Origin: Haliclystus octoradiatus
Taxonomy: Eukaryota; Cnidaria; Staurozoa; Stauromedusae; Haliclystidae
Length of the DNA: 64,000 bases
NCBI GenBank assembly: GCA_916610825.1
Contig: OU744450.1
Location: forward strand, 21,434,838-21,498,837
Direction: 5' to 3'
The position numbers and the translations under genes are program-made. The first letter of the stretch is position 1, and each line of letters begins with the position of its first letter. The notes beneath the pieces were generated by a model. It was not told where the DNA came from. It saw only the letters and a program-made list of their open reading frames with translations, and did no database searches. Positions 1 through 12,814 of the stretch are shown piece after piece.

Positions 1-115
1 TATTAATTGAATTCAGAGTACCTAATGTAAATATTTACTAGCAACACTTTTAAATCACATTATATCTTCAAATGTTTAGGGAATTAATCAAATTGTATGT
101 TAAGTTGGTTGCCTT

Positions 116-537
116 CCCCTGCGAAAACAGTTCAGCCGTTCATGAAGTTCATGAACAGATCATGAACTCCCGTGTGAAAACAGTTCAGGAGTTCATGAAC
201 AGTTCATGAACAGTTCATGAACGTTAAATGGCCCCAAATTTTCATTAACTGCTCATGAACTGTTCATGAACTGTCTGTGAGGGTTCATGAACTGTTCATG
301 AACTTCTGAACTGTTTTTCGCAGAGGCAGTGTTTATGAACTGTCTGTGAGGGTTCATGAACTGTTCATGAACAGTTCAGGAAAATTAGAGCCATCTAACG
401 TTCATGAACTGTTCTTGAACTGTTCATGAACTGTCTGTGAGGGTTCATGAACAGTTCAGGAAAATTGGAGCCATCTAACGTTCATGAACTATTCATGAAC
501 TGTTCATGAACTCCTTAATTGTTTTCAGCAGCAGGGG
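116..537. mobile_element. GTTCATGAAC palindrome MITE, two adjoining copies
   Basis: The first copy (116-326) opens with CCCCTGCGAAAACAGTTCAG and closes with the matching inverted end CTGAACTGTTTTTCGCAGAGG minus its last base. The second (327-537) is degenerate and ends in GCAGCAGGGG. The inside is almost only repeats of the 10-bp palindrome GTTCATGAAC, of which I count about 14 exact copies by eye, plus a unit reading GTTAAATGGCCCC. It lies in the PLAA intron after exon 9. No coding potential. No convincing target duplication was found. Confidence 0.75.
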
Positions 538-692
538 CTGTATTATCTATCCAGTAATGAAATAATTACAATTTATTAGGAGGAATCCAGATGAAATGCC
601 TGACAAGCTAGAAAGAATGTTAAAGTTATCAAGTATCATAATAAAATACCAAATATTGAGATTCATAACGTTTGAAGTAACAACATCAAATT

Positions 693-785
693 CTCTGTGA
701 AAACAGTTCAGGAGTTCATGAAAATTTGGGGCCATTTAACGTTCATGAACTCTTCATGAACTACTGAACCGTTTTTTAACAGGGG
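693..785. mobile_element. GTTCATGAAC MITE, short copy
   Basis: The ends read CTGTGAAAACAGTTCAGGAG and GAACCGTTTTTTAACAGGGG, the family's terminal inverted repeat. The middle holds the GGCCATTTAACGTTCATGAA unit. It is intronic in PLAA. Confidence 0.6.
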
Positions 786-894
786 ATAATTCAATAAAAT
801 ACATATTTTATTCATGTTTTAGTAGAATAGAAACATTGCGTTTGTAATACATCACAAATGATATCAAATATGTTTGATCAATACACTATCATAC

Positions 895-3800
895 CTTGAT
901 AACATCTGCCGAAGCCACACGATCATCAGATGCTGTGAAAACCCTGACTATCCCATCACTGTATAAAGAATAATTATGTGGCAGTCAGTATACAACCTCG
1001 TTCATATGATTTCCCAGGAGTTATTTAATATTAGTAAATTATTGATTATCAATGTGCTTAATGTGCGTGGAGGAATTCAGACAACTAGTTAGTCCAATTC
1101 TAGTCAAATTCAAACATGTCAATACATTTCGCTTTACAACGTCAACCATGGAATTAGTTTGATAGTTAACAATCTATATATATTCCTTATCCAATAAAAC
1201 AAAGTTCATTGAATTCCTGTTTAATTTCCTGTTTTTAATCAGACATGGGAGTATTTGAAATACCGTAAATTAATTTATTTTGAATCATGCTGGGTTATTT
1301 CAAACCGATAACCTCAATGATTTCCCATTTTAGTGAGAGGAACAAGAATAAAAATGGGGAACTACTAGGACGGCTCATGTGAAAATAGTCAATGAGCGAT
1401 TTTCATGAACTATTTATGAACTGTCCATCAATTGTTTATTTATTAACTGAAGATAAAAGGGTTCATGAACTGTTCATGAACTGAAGATAACGTGTTCATG
1501 GACAGTTCAAGAAACTTTGCAAATTTCATGAACAGTTCATGAACTCAACAAGGCACCAACATCCCATAGTCAATTGAGCTACATTACAAATGGAAGTGAA
1601 TTGTCTCTGATCGTATTTGGTATAAAATCCTTACCTTGCTCCTGCTACTATATCCCCATTTGGAAGACATGCCACAGACCAAACAGATTGACATGGTAGG
1701 GTTATTGTCTGTTCGCAACTTCCATCTGAAAATAACAATAAATTCATGAAACGAATGTGATGTCTCTTTGTTCCTGTACTATTTGAAGGTAGGATGAATT
1801 ATTTGTATTGCCCTGCAAAAAAATTATTTGAGTTCATGAACTTTACAAACTTTCACCAACTGTTCATGAACACCATCTAAACAGTTAACTGACAGTTTAT
1901 GGACAGTTCATGAACGTTAAAGAGTTTCGAATGACCAGCAGCCTTTGCTTTGTTTTGTTGTTTTGATTACAAGAAACGAGGCTACTCCTCTGGAAAGTGA
2001 CGTCAGAGGATTGTCCTCGTGGCTGTTGCTACGGAAAGGCACGACAGAAAGCTCGAGAAAATAGTCTGGTTTACCAATTTCAGTTTTGGATAAATCGCAA
2101 TTCTTATTTGTCGAAACCCAAAGTCTATGGCTATAGATAACCAACAAATGTATACGGCTCACAAATAAATAGCGGAATGGGAGTCAAAGTCCGATTATAT
2201 GCCTGAGAAGTTTGACGCAAATCAAAACAACTTGGATAAAATGTACTTTCAAATCAACGCTAATTAAATTCATATGATTCTAAATTTTACAATCTACGGG
2301 CGTAAATACTACAGAAAAATAATGCAATATAAAACATACATAGGTATGTAACTAACTAGTATTAGACGAAGCCTACGTGTTTACATGTTTATATTATTTG
2401 GAGTCTGAATGATCAAAGTATCCGTATTCAAAAATGAATTCACCTGGTGTTATAATTTCATTTTGTTTCGGTGATAAATTTTGATTTTGAATGCTAACAA
2501 ATCTCTTCCCGTTCTTTCAATCCCCAATATTCTTGTATCAAGTAAACACCAACATGAAATTTTGAATCAGTCGAGTTCAGTTGTAGTTTCAACTCTGTTT
2601 TCCGTCCTCAATTCGTATGACGCTAGTAGCAAGTGAATTGATTTTCGTGGTACACATTTCTTCAAGCGTCAAAAGCCCTTTGACGTCCACCTCTATTGCT
2701 CTTGTAACTTTCCAAACCAGTTCGTTGATAAATAACTTGGCAGAGATGCTTCCATGTTCGTTTTACGAAATGTTTTGCAAAATCGCGTGTGTGTGCAAAG
2801 GAGACACAAAGGCGGGCCGTGTATCATGAAAACGAGTGATTGAAATCTGGGTCCAGATTTCAAAGACAAAAATATGCAAACGCTGCTGGTCATTTTATGG
2901 TCTTTAAATGGCCCCATTTTCATGAACTGTTCCTGAACTGTTTATAAGGTGTTCATGAACAGTTCATGAAAATTAGGCAATTTAATGTTCACGAACTATT
3001 TTTACAGGGGTTAAAATTAAATTGTGACAGATTCCTGAATTCAGAATATTGAGGGCTGCTAGAAGACACTTGGGAAGCTAAAATAAACTAGCATATTGGT
3101 GTGCTCATTCATACTTCTCACAACTTCAGTCAAACAAGAAATTTTGATAAAGCACACTAGCACATATTAACATAATGACATCTCATGCCAATGGGATCAT
3201 GTAATGTTCATTAACTGCGCCTCACAGGGTATGCGATGGTAATCAGCACTGATATGTATGATTTATTAAAGATACCTTTCCAAATTTTGATACTTCGATC
3301 TTCGCCAGATGTCACATAATGTCCAACATCCCCAAATAGATTTGAAATACTAATGGAATAAACAAAAACAAACATCAAAATTGGTAATTTTTCACATAAA
3401 ATAAATCTAAGAAGTAATGAATGACATATAATATTTGAGGTGCTGAGGTGGATAATATTTGTGCTCGTACAGTCAAACCTGTTATAACGGTCACCTCTAT
3501 ACAGCAGCTACCTGTCTATAATGGTCACTCTTGCAATGTCTAAAATAGCATTTTCTATTGAACCAAACCTGTATATAAAGGCCACCTGTCTATGGTGGTC
3601 AATTTATCCATCTTTCGTAGCTAGCCGTTATATACAGGTTTCATCTGTAGTACATTTAACAATGCTCAAATTACGTCCATGAACCTTTTCATCAAATTTG
3701 TATGCACACAGTTCAATGTTCATGAACAAATCATGAAGGCTCATACAAATGGATCTATAACCAGATCCATCTATTTTACAAGAGTTGGGACACCCTTTCA

Positions 3801-6800
3801 TGTGACGCTCTCAGCTCTAATTGGACAGATGCCAGTGAGGTGATTGTATGGGTGCAATTTTGGTTCTGTCTTTAAACCCAGGCTTGCAAAATTTGACGCG
3901 CAAAATAATATCATGAATTTAAAAAACTTTTTTTTAAAAGCAAAACCTTGTTTTCAATGGACTGAAAATGACAATTTTTGAGCCTCAAAAGTAGTGTGTG
4001 TCAACTCTTATAAATAGGTGCATCTGCCTATACGGCAGACATGCACAAAAGTACAAACGTTGAAAATAGGCTGAAACTATAAACATGATTTTGTATTCGA
4101 TATCATAAGAAAAAGACAACATTTAGAGTTTAAAAAGTAGGTAGGAAAAGACTGGAATCTGTAAAAAGAGTGAACACTCTAATATGTTAAACACTTCTTG
4201 AAACCAGTAAAATTTTTCATCCTTTTCATTTGAGTAAAAATTGTGATAAAAATAATAACAATGTTGTAAATTCCAAGAAAATTATCTAAACGCAAACTAA
4301 TACTACTAGCATACCTATATATAAAACTATTGTGGCCTGCATAAACTGCCAAACATTCTCCATTGATATGCCAACGTCGAACTGACCTGTAAACAGAAAC
4401 AACGATAAACAATTCAACAAATTGTGAAAAAGATCCTCGAAACAGAACCCTGTGAAAATGCTTAATGAAAATCTGTGAATGGTTCATTAAAAAGTTCATG
4501 AAAAACAGGCTATTTAACGTTTATGAACGTTATAAACCATTTATGGAAGGACTGTACATGATCGATACGTAAACTGTGTGTAAGATGTTCATGAACAATT
4601 CATGAATGTTTATCAAGTACCTGTTCATGAACCGTTCATCAATTTTTCATAGACAATTTATCAAATATTGCACAATTGAAATACAGTCAAATCTGCTAGA
4701 ACAGCAACTCATACCGAAGGCCACATTCAGTATTTCTCTTGCCATATTCTTTTGTTTTCTGTCCCTAGAGAGCGGTCATCTCTCTAACGCGGCAAGCAGC
4801 CACTTTTTATCACTTGTTTTGTTTTCAAACATCTCATACAGCAGCCACTTTTGTATATTTTGTCCGTGTTTCTTTGAAAGTAATAAAATCATTTTGTAAA
4901 CAAGCGAGTTCAAACAATAGTTTGTATGAATAGTTTATGTAATTCAAAGCCGATGCGATCGAATTACGTTAAATTCTTTTCTTTTGCTCAAGTGTGAAAG
5001 GTCAACACATTAGTGTGAATGTCGAAAAATCGTGAACAGTTTGAATGAATGTGAAGCGACGCAAATAAAACCAAGACGGAGAGAATACCTTGCAAGTTTT
5101 CAACTGTAACCATGCTCTAACTGGTGAATGATATTCCAAATTATTTTACTAAAAAGCTTGAAGCTTATCTAACCCATCTTCGAAATAAATTTAATTTGTT
5201 GTTGTATTTTATTCATCCTTTTTTGCTGACTAGTAATTTACTGCTCAACTTTGCAAGAACTGTTCTATATTTTAATCAACATTTACTTGGATGTTATTTA
5301 ATAATTAAGGTAATCTAATATTTATACTAATAATTACACTACCGTTTGTAGTTTTTCATTCATTTTACCTGTGATGAATTTGAAATACCTTTGTTTTGTT
5401 TTTCTTTACCTATTGTTCTATTCTATAGTTCTATTATTCTATTTTTTTCTACAGAATTGCCACTTATTACAGCGGCCAATTTCCGACCGGCTATTAAGTT
5501 GCTGTTATAGCAAGAATTGACTTAATAAAGCTTCTTGAGTGTCTCAATTAGCCCATACAGTGCACACATTGAATTGTTAAATTGAAATTGAACTATTTTA
5601 CTCCGGTTCATATCAGAACCCGCTTATTATTCCAATTTCTGGTTGCTACAAGGACAGTGAAATTAACGAGGGTATATGACTCTCTAATGGCATATGCTGC
5701 CAAGTTTGTACCTTGTCTTTACTTTTTATTCCACAAGATTAGTAAGACTTCAGATTAAGTATTTAAAGATACCATTGATAATTAAAAGATGTTACCTACC
5801 CATCATTTCCACAAGATAAAAATTCTTCTTTAGCTGTGACAGCAATCGATCGAACACAGTCTGTGTGACCTGTGAATGTTCTTTCGCATTTCCCAGCTTT
5901 CCACAACTTGATTGTCTTATCAGCAGAAGCTTGAAGTTAATAAAAGAAGACAGGATACATTAATAAAGTTACATAACATTTCCTTTATGCATGGTCGTAA
6001 AGAGGAACTACCCTATTAAAAAAGTTCATGAACTGTTTATGAGCTGTCGGTGAAAAGTTTGTCAATTTTGGCATTGAAAATAAACTACTTTAATAAATTA
6101 ATGTTCTTTTACCAATGAGCTCATTGAACTACTGAAACAATGAAAATAAATTAACGAAAGCAGAAAAGTGACTTACAACCCTTAAGAAAAAATTAACAAA
6201 AACATTTGCTCACATTTCAAATGAGTAATGAATCTAACATCCAGCATTTAATATGCCATATCTCAATTTAGGTTTCTTCAATTACGACATTGCCTTATTA
6301 TACCTGCCTTTTAAAATAGATCAACTGCTAGGTGAGCATTTAAATTGTTGAGTGTTTGGTAGTTTAAATGTTTGCACCATGTCCATGAGCTGCAGTATTA
6401 ATATCAACATTATTCTTATAAAGCCCTGGGCAAACATCGGCAACATTTGTGCGACTTTTAAATCCTTCAAAAATCCTTGTTGTTTAGCAAAAAGAATGCT
6501 TGGAAACACGAAAAACACATGTTAGACAAAAACAGATTTGTTGCATAACAGTTGTTGTTTGCCCAGGGCTTAACTTACATGTCTAAAACACAGACACTGA
6601 TACACTCAATTGCTTCTATTCAAAACAATTCCAATAAAACACAATCAGAATAAATAAAAAATAAACATTTATTTGGACCTGAAACGTATTCTATTTGCAA
6701 TCAATTTGAATAATTTAGTTTTTCAGCACCTAAATTAGGTAATTTGTTCCAGTTGCTAAGTAGGCCTATATTTTGTAGCTCAGGTTCAGACATTGTGATT

Positions 6801-9800
6801 TGTCCAACATAAATAATCCATAAACTAACTACATAACAATCAACCTTTCAGCTATTACAGCAGCCCGTGAAGCTAGCCTACTGATTGAGTTTGTGAACTG
6901 TTCACAGAGACTTTTAAACTTTTCATAAAAAAGAATGAAGGTTAACTAGCTGGTTTTCATGAACATTTTCACAAACTCTCACAGGTGTATAATAATGTAC
7001 TTTATTCAAAATAGCATCGTATCCTACTGCAATGAGAAAAAAGATACTATATACAGTTACATGTTGGAATGTTTTACAGGATTCCGAGAAAACCGTTTAT
7101 ATATATATTTACATGTAGAAAGATGTTTTGTTTTTGATTGTTTTCTTTATATGTAAAAGATGTATAGTAAACACCTCAAAATAAGTACTTCAAAGCTAAG
7201 CTGGGAAGGTCTTTTCCCTTTATGTGTTTTTGAAGGAACTTCTAGTTGAATTTAAAATAATGATCATATTATCGCTTGCGTTTAATAGTTTGTTGAACAT
7301 CAAGGCTCCGACGTGAGCGATTGAGCGTTTCCCCATTTTCTTTTTGAATGCTAGTACTTTATGCCTACCTGTTAACATAAGACCCTGTTCTGGTATTACA
7401 CCAACACACCATACAGCAGCATCATGACCAGATAATGTCATTGCACATTTACCATTGATCCAGACGCGGGCAGTTCTACGCAATAAAAACAATTCCAATT
7501 GTACATGCTAATGAGTTATGTCTACAATGATTTTGTAATGATTCTTTGATTACAACAATTATGCAGTAGAATAATTTACAGGCACCCCTGCGAAAAACAG
7601 TTCAGGGGTTCATGAACTGTTCACGAACGCTAAATAGTCAAAATTTTCATGAACTGCTCATGAACTGATCATGAACTGTTTATTAACTCCTGATCTGTTT
7701 TTCGCAGGGGAAGTGTCTGACTAAAGAATTAACACCAACTATAGAGTTTTTTCTGGATTGATTTTTGTTCAGACTTTTATTCAGAAAATTGATCAATTTC
7801 TTCTGAATCCTTCTCAAATCTAGGATTGAAGAATTAAAAGATATCAACTTTTGTCGGACATTGATGATGAGATGAAATAACTTCTAAAATCAATGTACAG
7901 CATTCAATTATGTTACGTACTATATTATTGATTGCTAATTAGAAGCAAATGTATACCTTACTACAAAATAAATGCACTTTTGCATTATAAGATCATTATT
8001 AAATAAAGTTGAGCTTGCTTAATATCTCCATTCTGGTACAGATGAAAAGTGGGGCAGTAAGAGAGTTGGGATACTAAGAGAGGTAGAAATATCAGAGTTT
8101 GTATGGAGAATTGAAGATAGAAATCAGTTTTATGTGGGGATTAGGAAGGTGGGAGATCAGGAGAGGTGATATTAACCAAGTTAGACTATACTGATCCCCT
8201 GAGAAAAACAGTTCAAGAGTTCATGAACAATTCATGAACAGTTCATGAACGTTAGACTTGTTCAAAAAATAAAACTTTTAAATGTTTGAGGTTTGAGTTT
8301 AATTGTTTATTTTTCTTGGAATGATTAAGATTCAAACATTATAAATAATCAATTGTTCAAATTATTCACGTCGTCAGCTTCATAGCCCTCTATTTAATTT
8401 CGTAAAATTTACATCGCAAAGATAAGTTATTCCCGTTTGAAAAATATCAGAGTTTTCCCCATTAACTTTAGGTATTAATTTGGAGGGGCCTTGGGAGCCC
8501 AGTTCCAGATTTCGGACGGACATCAAATTTTGGACAAAATGTTTTTAGAGCAAGTCAAACGAGAAAATGGATCGTACCTGAAGCATTTTACACATTCGTT
8601 TTTTTACCAGTCTAATGAACGTTGAATGGCCCCAATTTTCATGAACTGTTCATGAACTGTTCATGAACACTCACGGAAAGTTCATGAATAGCTCATGAAA
8701 ATATAGGGCTATTTGACCTTCATGAAATGTTCATTAACTGCTTATTAACTGTTCCTGAACTGTTCCTGAACACCTGAACTGCTTTTTGAAAGGATTTTCC
8801 AAAGCAGTTACCCAAAACAAAGCTTGGTGTTTAGAATTGTGTATAATATGCAGGCTGTCACAAAGTGCCCGAACCCGCGAACCTAGTTCGGGGAAGGCGA
8901 GGGAGCATTCCGAAGAATTCCGAAGTTTTTGTCTTTGGAAAAAAAATTTGACAAAAACAACAATAATATAATTTTCTATTTCTGTAAATAATGAATTAGT
9001 TTTTGGGAAGTTCAGAAGAGAAACTAGAAGATTAAATTCAAGGTTAATAATAAAGCGAAATACTCGGAGTGGATTTTCTTCCTATCCTTCACTGTGTTTC
9101 ACACCCAGGGCCAGATTTAGGCGTAAGCAGAATAAGCAAATGCTTTAGGCCTTTCAGAAAATAGGCCTTTTTCAAATTAAAGGGGCAAGATTGACCGGCG
9201 ACCGCTGCGAGCACAAGTTGAATTTATGCTTAGCGTAATTCAACCGTCTCGCTTTGAAACTATTGCTATACGCAGGCCTAATCTGTTATAAATTCATGTC
9301 AACAATGTACATTATGTTATGAACAATAAACATGCATGTGATCCCAAGTGCGTAGCGCCTGCCGGCCATTTTTGCTCCTTTAAAGGTCACTTTTTTCTCA
9401 ATTAACCAATGATTTAAAGAAATCTTTGCAAATCTTTCGTAGTGTTTCATTCCATCACAACCAATTGCAAACCAATAAGTTTAAAATAAGTTTTTCCATG
9501 TACAAATGGATGACGCTAATTAGGCTACAGTATTTAACACTTAACACAGGGTCTAACTCAATTGTATCATTAAGGTGTGAAAATTTTGTTTTCGTGGATT
9601 AATTGTCAAGTGAAAAGTTTTGGGGGAATTTCTAGGCCCTATTTATGATTTCTGCTTTAGGCCCAAAATAATAGATCCGGCCCTGCAGTCCTTTCGGAAG
9701 TTCTAAAGCACCGATTTGTTGTGAAATAACGCAACCTTCTTTTAGCTCCGCCTCTTGTCTGGTACCATGACAACGGACTTTTTAACTCATATTTCAATCC

Positions 9801-12800
9801 AATTCGAAGCTCATTCATCCGTATCAAGTTTTCACGCATTAACTGTTTTTCACAGGGACCGTCAAAGCAGTATTGCCTATCTGTTCATCTGCTTATAAAT
9901 TATTAATTATAAATTAGATATTGTCTACATTTATTTTGAGGAGAGATATAAATTATGTAAATATAAAAAATGGGTTGTAGTAATGAAATATTCGTCAAAA
10001 GTTTTCCTATGTCTTTTAAACTCACTTGTCCCATGAACCAGATACCAATGTTCCGTAATTACCACATTTCAGGGAGCAAACCGCTCCAGTATGACCTTCT
10101 AACTTCGTGACTGATTCTAAATATGCAATAAATGGATTGGGATAATTAAGTTTAAAAACATCAAACAAAGATTTCATTTTTTAAAACCGAGAATAATATC
10201 TCTATGTGATTGGCTTTATATCTAGAGTACGCAAATAGATTAAGACAGTTACTAAATGTTTTTAAAAACAAAACAATTGAGCAGGTAAATTTTTTTTTTA
10301 AACATTTCAGTATGAAATTTAATTACAAAATCACAATTAAATTAGTTTTAAGGTTTCCATATAGCTGTTGTCATTATCAAAGTTCAAAAGAAATATCTTA
10401 TAAAACTAGAAGACAGATATAAGTAAAATGTGCTAGGATATAAACTTAACATTCTAAGGCTAGAAATGTATTATTAGCCCAAAATTAGATAAAATAGACG
10501 TACCATGAGAATCCAACGAGAATAAAAGAATCAAATTGTCATGACCACCAGTTGCAACTAGACCTGGAATTGAAAAACGAATGAATGAATGAAATTTATT
10601 CTTTGAATAGGGGGGCCCACTCACATACGTGATATTCAGTGGGGACCTATGATAATGGAATACAGTCAAACCTGTTATAACGGTCACCTCCATACAGCGG
10701 CCATCTGTCTATAGTGGTCACTTTTTCAGTGTCTAAAATAGCATTTTCTATTGAATCGAACCTGTAAATAAAGGCCACCTGTCTATAGCACTTAGTCAAT
10801 TTACCTATCTCTGGTAGCTGGCCGTTATATACAGGTTTAACTGTAGTATAAATACATAATGTAAATATGGTGAATATAACTATCAACTAATACTACAAAA
10901 CTGTTAGAATAAAACATTTAACTAAATTATATTCGGTAAATAATAAGTTTTTATTGGGCTAAATTTATTATAGCAATTCTAAAGTTTTTAGTGACAATGA
11001 TCCGATATCTTCTGGAATGCAGTTCCATTCCTTGAGATGGATTTGAAAAATGCTGTTTTTTCCAGATGCTGTTACTTTGTTGATAAAGATTGTTTTTAGA
11101 TTGTGTGTCATGGGCATGCGTAGATGAAATTATTTTGAAATCTAGCGACCAATCTAGTAAACTCTTCAAAATTCAGCTTAACAAATATTATGACCTTGAA
11201 TGATCAACTTGAAGGAGAATTGATAAACTTGTAATAAGATTATAAGCGAGTCATATTCTACTACCGAGGAGTTGCCTGTGTTGCTTTTTGATTGATCTTT
11301 TAGATCTGTTCAGACACACAATGGACATATAACCTGTTCGTTTATATACATCTGAAACGTGGGTTCTCCCGATCATTCTATTGACTCGTCTTGATTCAAA
11401 TTATAATGATGCTATGCTTCGGCATGCTTTGGGAACACACCAACCCAACAACCCTGTATAAGCCTACTACAGTCGAACTTGCTTAATATCCCCCCTCTGG
11501 ATCGGATGAAAAGTGGGACATTAAGCGAGGTGGGATTTTAAGCGAGGTAGAATTATGAGAGTTTGTATGGAGAATGGAAAATAGAAATCAGTTTTATGTG
11601 GGGATATTAAGCAGAGTGGGATATTAACAGAGGGGATATTAACCGAGTTCAACTGTACATACTAAGATTATATAAAACTTTCTACTTCTGCCTATGCTAT
11701 TGCTCATCAACGTCATATGTCTTTTTAGGTCATGCTGAGATATCAAAGTTGCATGCTTCACAACCACCAAATGACATACTTCATTACACCAAATCGAAAC
11801 CAAAGGAGAATTATTGACAGGGCTATGAGCAAGTAAGATCTAAATCCTTAATGTTTTGAATCTTGAATTGTCTTCTTTACAAGTTTCTTTGTCAGCTATG
11901 TCTGACAGTCTTTTGTGGTGTTCTTTGTGTAGAAAATATGGTAGGCAAAAGACCCCGCCGGTCAAAGCACGGCAGATGCACCCCAGAGATGAAAATTTTT
12001 CTCGGGATTGCCGCCCCTGAATCTACAGTTTTCATCAAAACTCGGCAGTTGAAGATGAATTTTTTGTCATTTTCTTCATAAACTTTGCTGAAATTATGGA
12101 TTTTGATGCGCCTGAAGTCAAATTTGATCATTTGCCACCTCGCTGCTAACTTTTTTTGGCGCTGCCGCCACCGAGATCTCGTCGAGATTGCCAATATTTG
12201 CAGACTGGCAAAAGCGGGACAGCACATTCCTATAATGTGACCGTCTATACTTCTAATTCTACTACTGCTGACTGCCGTACTCTGAAAAGTGGCTAGGCTA
12301 CCTGGTCAACTGTAAAATGTGGAGTGAATTCTGGAGTGGTGGTACAAAAATGATTCAATATTATTATTTAATTTCAGCAATTCATATTAATTAGAAAACA
12401 CAAGAGACAAGACACAACCTGTCATATTTCTGACAACAGTTTGTCATGTTCATGGCAACTGGACACACATAAGACCTACATAACAACACAAGAAGCACAA
12501 CATCGGGTAATAATATGGATGAGCGATCAAAAATAGCATTGACTATTTGACTTTGCTTTATTGCTTATATACTTACCAGTTGGGTACTTATCAGTAGGAG
12601 GTAATTGACAAACAGCTGCAACATACTTTGAATGTCCAGTGAATATATTTCTTTCGACAAAGTTCTGATCAGTAGAATCGTCGGGTTGCGACCAGAGTTT
12701 ACAAGTCCTGTCTCTTGATGCAGACAAAATAGCATTCTCTGGAAAAGAAGCCGCAGAAACAGCACGTACGTCTAGCTCATGACCACGAATAACGGACCTA

Positions 12801-12814
12801 AGTTTGTAAGGCAT
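895..12814 (-). CDS. PLAA: PLAA (phospholipase A2-activating protein, Doa1/Ufd3), WD40 half, partial at left edge
   Basis: PLAA is a ubiquitin-binding WD40 protein that works with p97/VCP in ubiquitin turnover and endolysosomal sorting. Nine exons read leftwards in continuous phase: 12577-12814, 10504-10563, 10026-10116, 7369-7475, 5800-5929, 4315-4386, 3276-3349, 1635-1725 and 895-958, all with GT/AG borders. The start chosen is the ATG at 12814 ([19 protein letters not shown]), which matches the family N-terminus. WD signatures follow in order: [38 protein letters not shown] then [58 protein letters not shown] and [13 protein letters not shown]. This covers the beta-propeller only. The PFU and PUL domains expected after VIK at 895 lie beyond the window. 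The last exon seen ends in phase 0 with a good donor, so the gene continues. Introns carry many MITEs but none interrupts an exon. The family call is sure; the exact splice borders were read by eye. Confidence 0.95.
1375..1545. mobile_element. GTTCATGAAC MITE, degenerate copy
   Basis: Several GTTCATGAAC-type palindromes occur in a row without clear CCCCTG ends. It lies in the PLAA intron left of exon 8. Similar degenerate stretches occur at 1811-1920, 2905-3013, 4436-4660 and 6890-6975. Confidence 0.5.
3470..3647. mobile_element. pogo/Tc1-type MITE, family A, copy 1
   Basis: It is flanked by TA on both sides (3468-3469 and 3648-3649). The left end is CAGTCAAACCTGTTATAACG and the right end is its inverted counterpart around CCGTTATATACAGGTTTCAT. 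CAGT...AACCTGTTATAACGG termini with a TA target are typical of pogo/Tigger-like mariners. At 178 bp and with no ORF it is non-autonomous. The same family recurs at 10663-10843 and 60998-61175. Confidence 0.75.
3762..4026. mobile_element. hAT-like MITE, short relative of the 24.3-kb copy
   Basis: The left end CAGATCCATCTATTTTACAA and the inverted right end near 4026 match the termini of the element at 24261-24948, as does the following text on AGAGTTGGGACAC. It is 265 bp long and lies in a PLAA intron. The target duplication is blurred. Confidence 0.55.
4683..5521. mobile_element. degenerate pogo-like element
   Basis: The left end CAGTCAAATCTGCTAGAACA is mirrored by the right end GCTGTTATAGCAAGAATTGA. 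TA lies at both sides. At about 840 bp it is longer than the family A MITEs, but I see no transposase reading frame. It lies in a PLAA intron. Confidence 0.45.
7585..7710. mobile_element. GTTCATGAAC MITE, complete 126-bp copy
   Basis: This is the cleanest copy. It begins CCCCTGCGAAAAACAGTTCA and ends with the inverted TGATCTGTTTTTCGCAGGGG. Palindromic GTTCATGAAC variants fill the centre. It lies in the PLAA intron upstream of exon 4. Confidence 0.75.
8006..8191. mobile_element. TA-target MITE, family B, diverged copy
   Basis: It shares GATGAAAAGTGGG, GAGTTTGTATGGAGAAT and ATAGAAATCAGTTTTATGTG with the better copy at 11470-11655, and has the same ends in worn form. Confidence 0.6.
8602..8799. 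mobile_element. GTTCATGAAC MITE, degenerate copy
   Basis: It is a run of GTTCATGAACT units between AATGAACGTTGAATGGCCCC and CTGAACTGCTTTTTGAAAGG. It lies in a PLAA intron. A truncated relative sits at 8195-8253. Confidence 0.55.
9106..9685. mobile_element. hAT-like MITE with a nested TTAA MITE
   Basis: The outer ends are CAGGGCCAGATTTAGG and, inverted, CAGGGCCGGATCTATT; both sides carry a TTTAGGCC subterminal block. CAGGG starts are typical of hAT elements. I find no matching 8-bp target duplication, so the ends may be eroded. The 199-bp TTAA MITE at 9181-9379 interrupts it. It lies in a PLAA intron. Confidence 0.5.
9181..9379. mobile_element. TTAA MITE, copy 1
   Basis: It is flanked by TTAA at 9177-9180 and 9380-9383. 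The ends are AGGGGCAAGATTGACCGG and, inverted, AGGAGCAAAAATGGCCGG. Inside it shares TTATGCTTAGCGTAATTCAA and AGTGCGTAGCGCCTGCCGG with the copies at 19776 and 43547. There is no ORF. The TTAA target points to mobilisation by a piggyBac- or Kolobok-type transposase. Confidence 0.8.
10663..10843. mobile_element. pogo/Tc1-type MITE, family A, copy 2
   Basis: It has the same CAGTCAAACCTGTTATAACG start as copy 1 and the inverted end ACAGGTTTAACTG, with TA on each side. It lies in PLAA intron 1, about 100 bp upstream of exon 2. Confidence 0.75.
11470..11655. mobile_element. TA-target MITE, family B
   Basis: It starts CAGTCGAACTTGCTTAATAT after TA and ends GATATTAACCGAGTTCAACTG before TA (last base omitted from some copies). 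It is 186 bp with no ORF. The ends resemble pogo-type termini but the inside is unrelated to family A. Confidence 0.65.

Noticed and set aside
116..537. Regularly spaced GTTCATGAAC units as a CRISPR-like array
   Set aside because: The genome is animal, the spacers are tiny or absent and units are in inverted-repeat MITEs.
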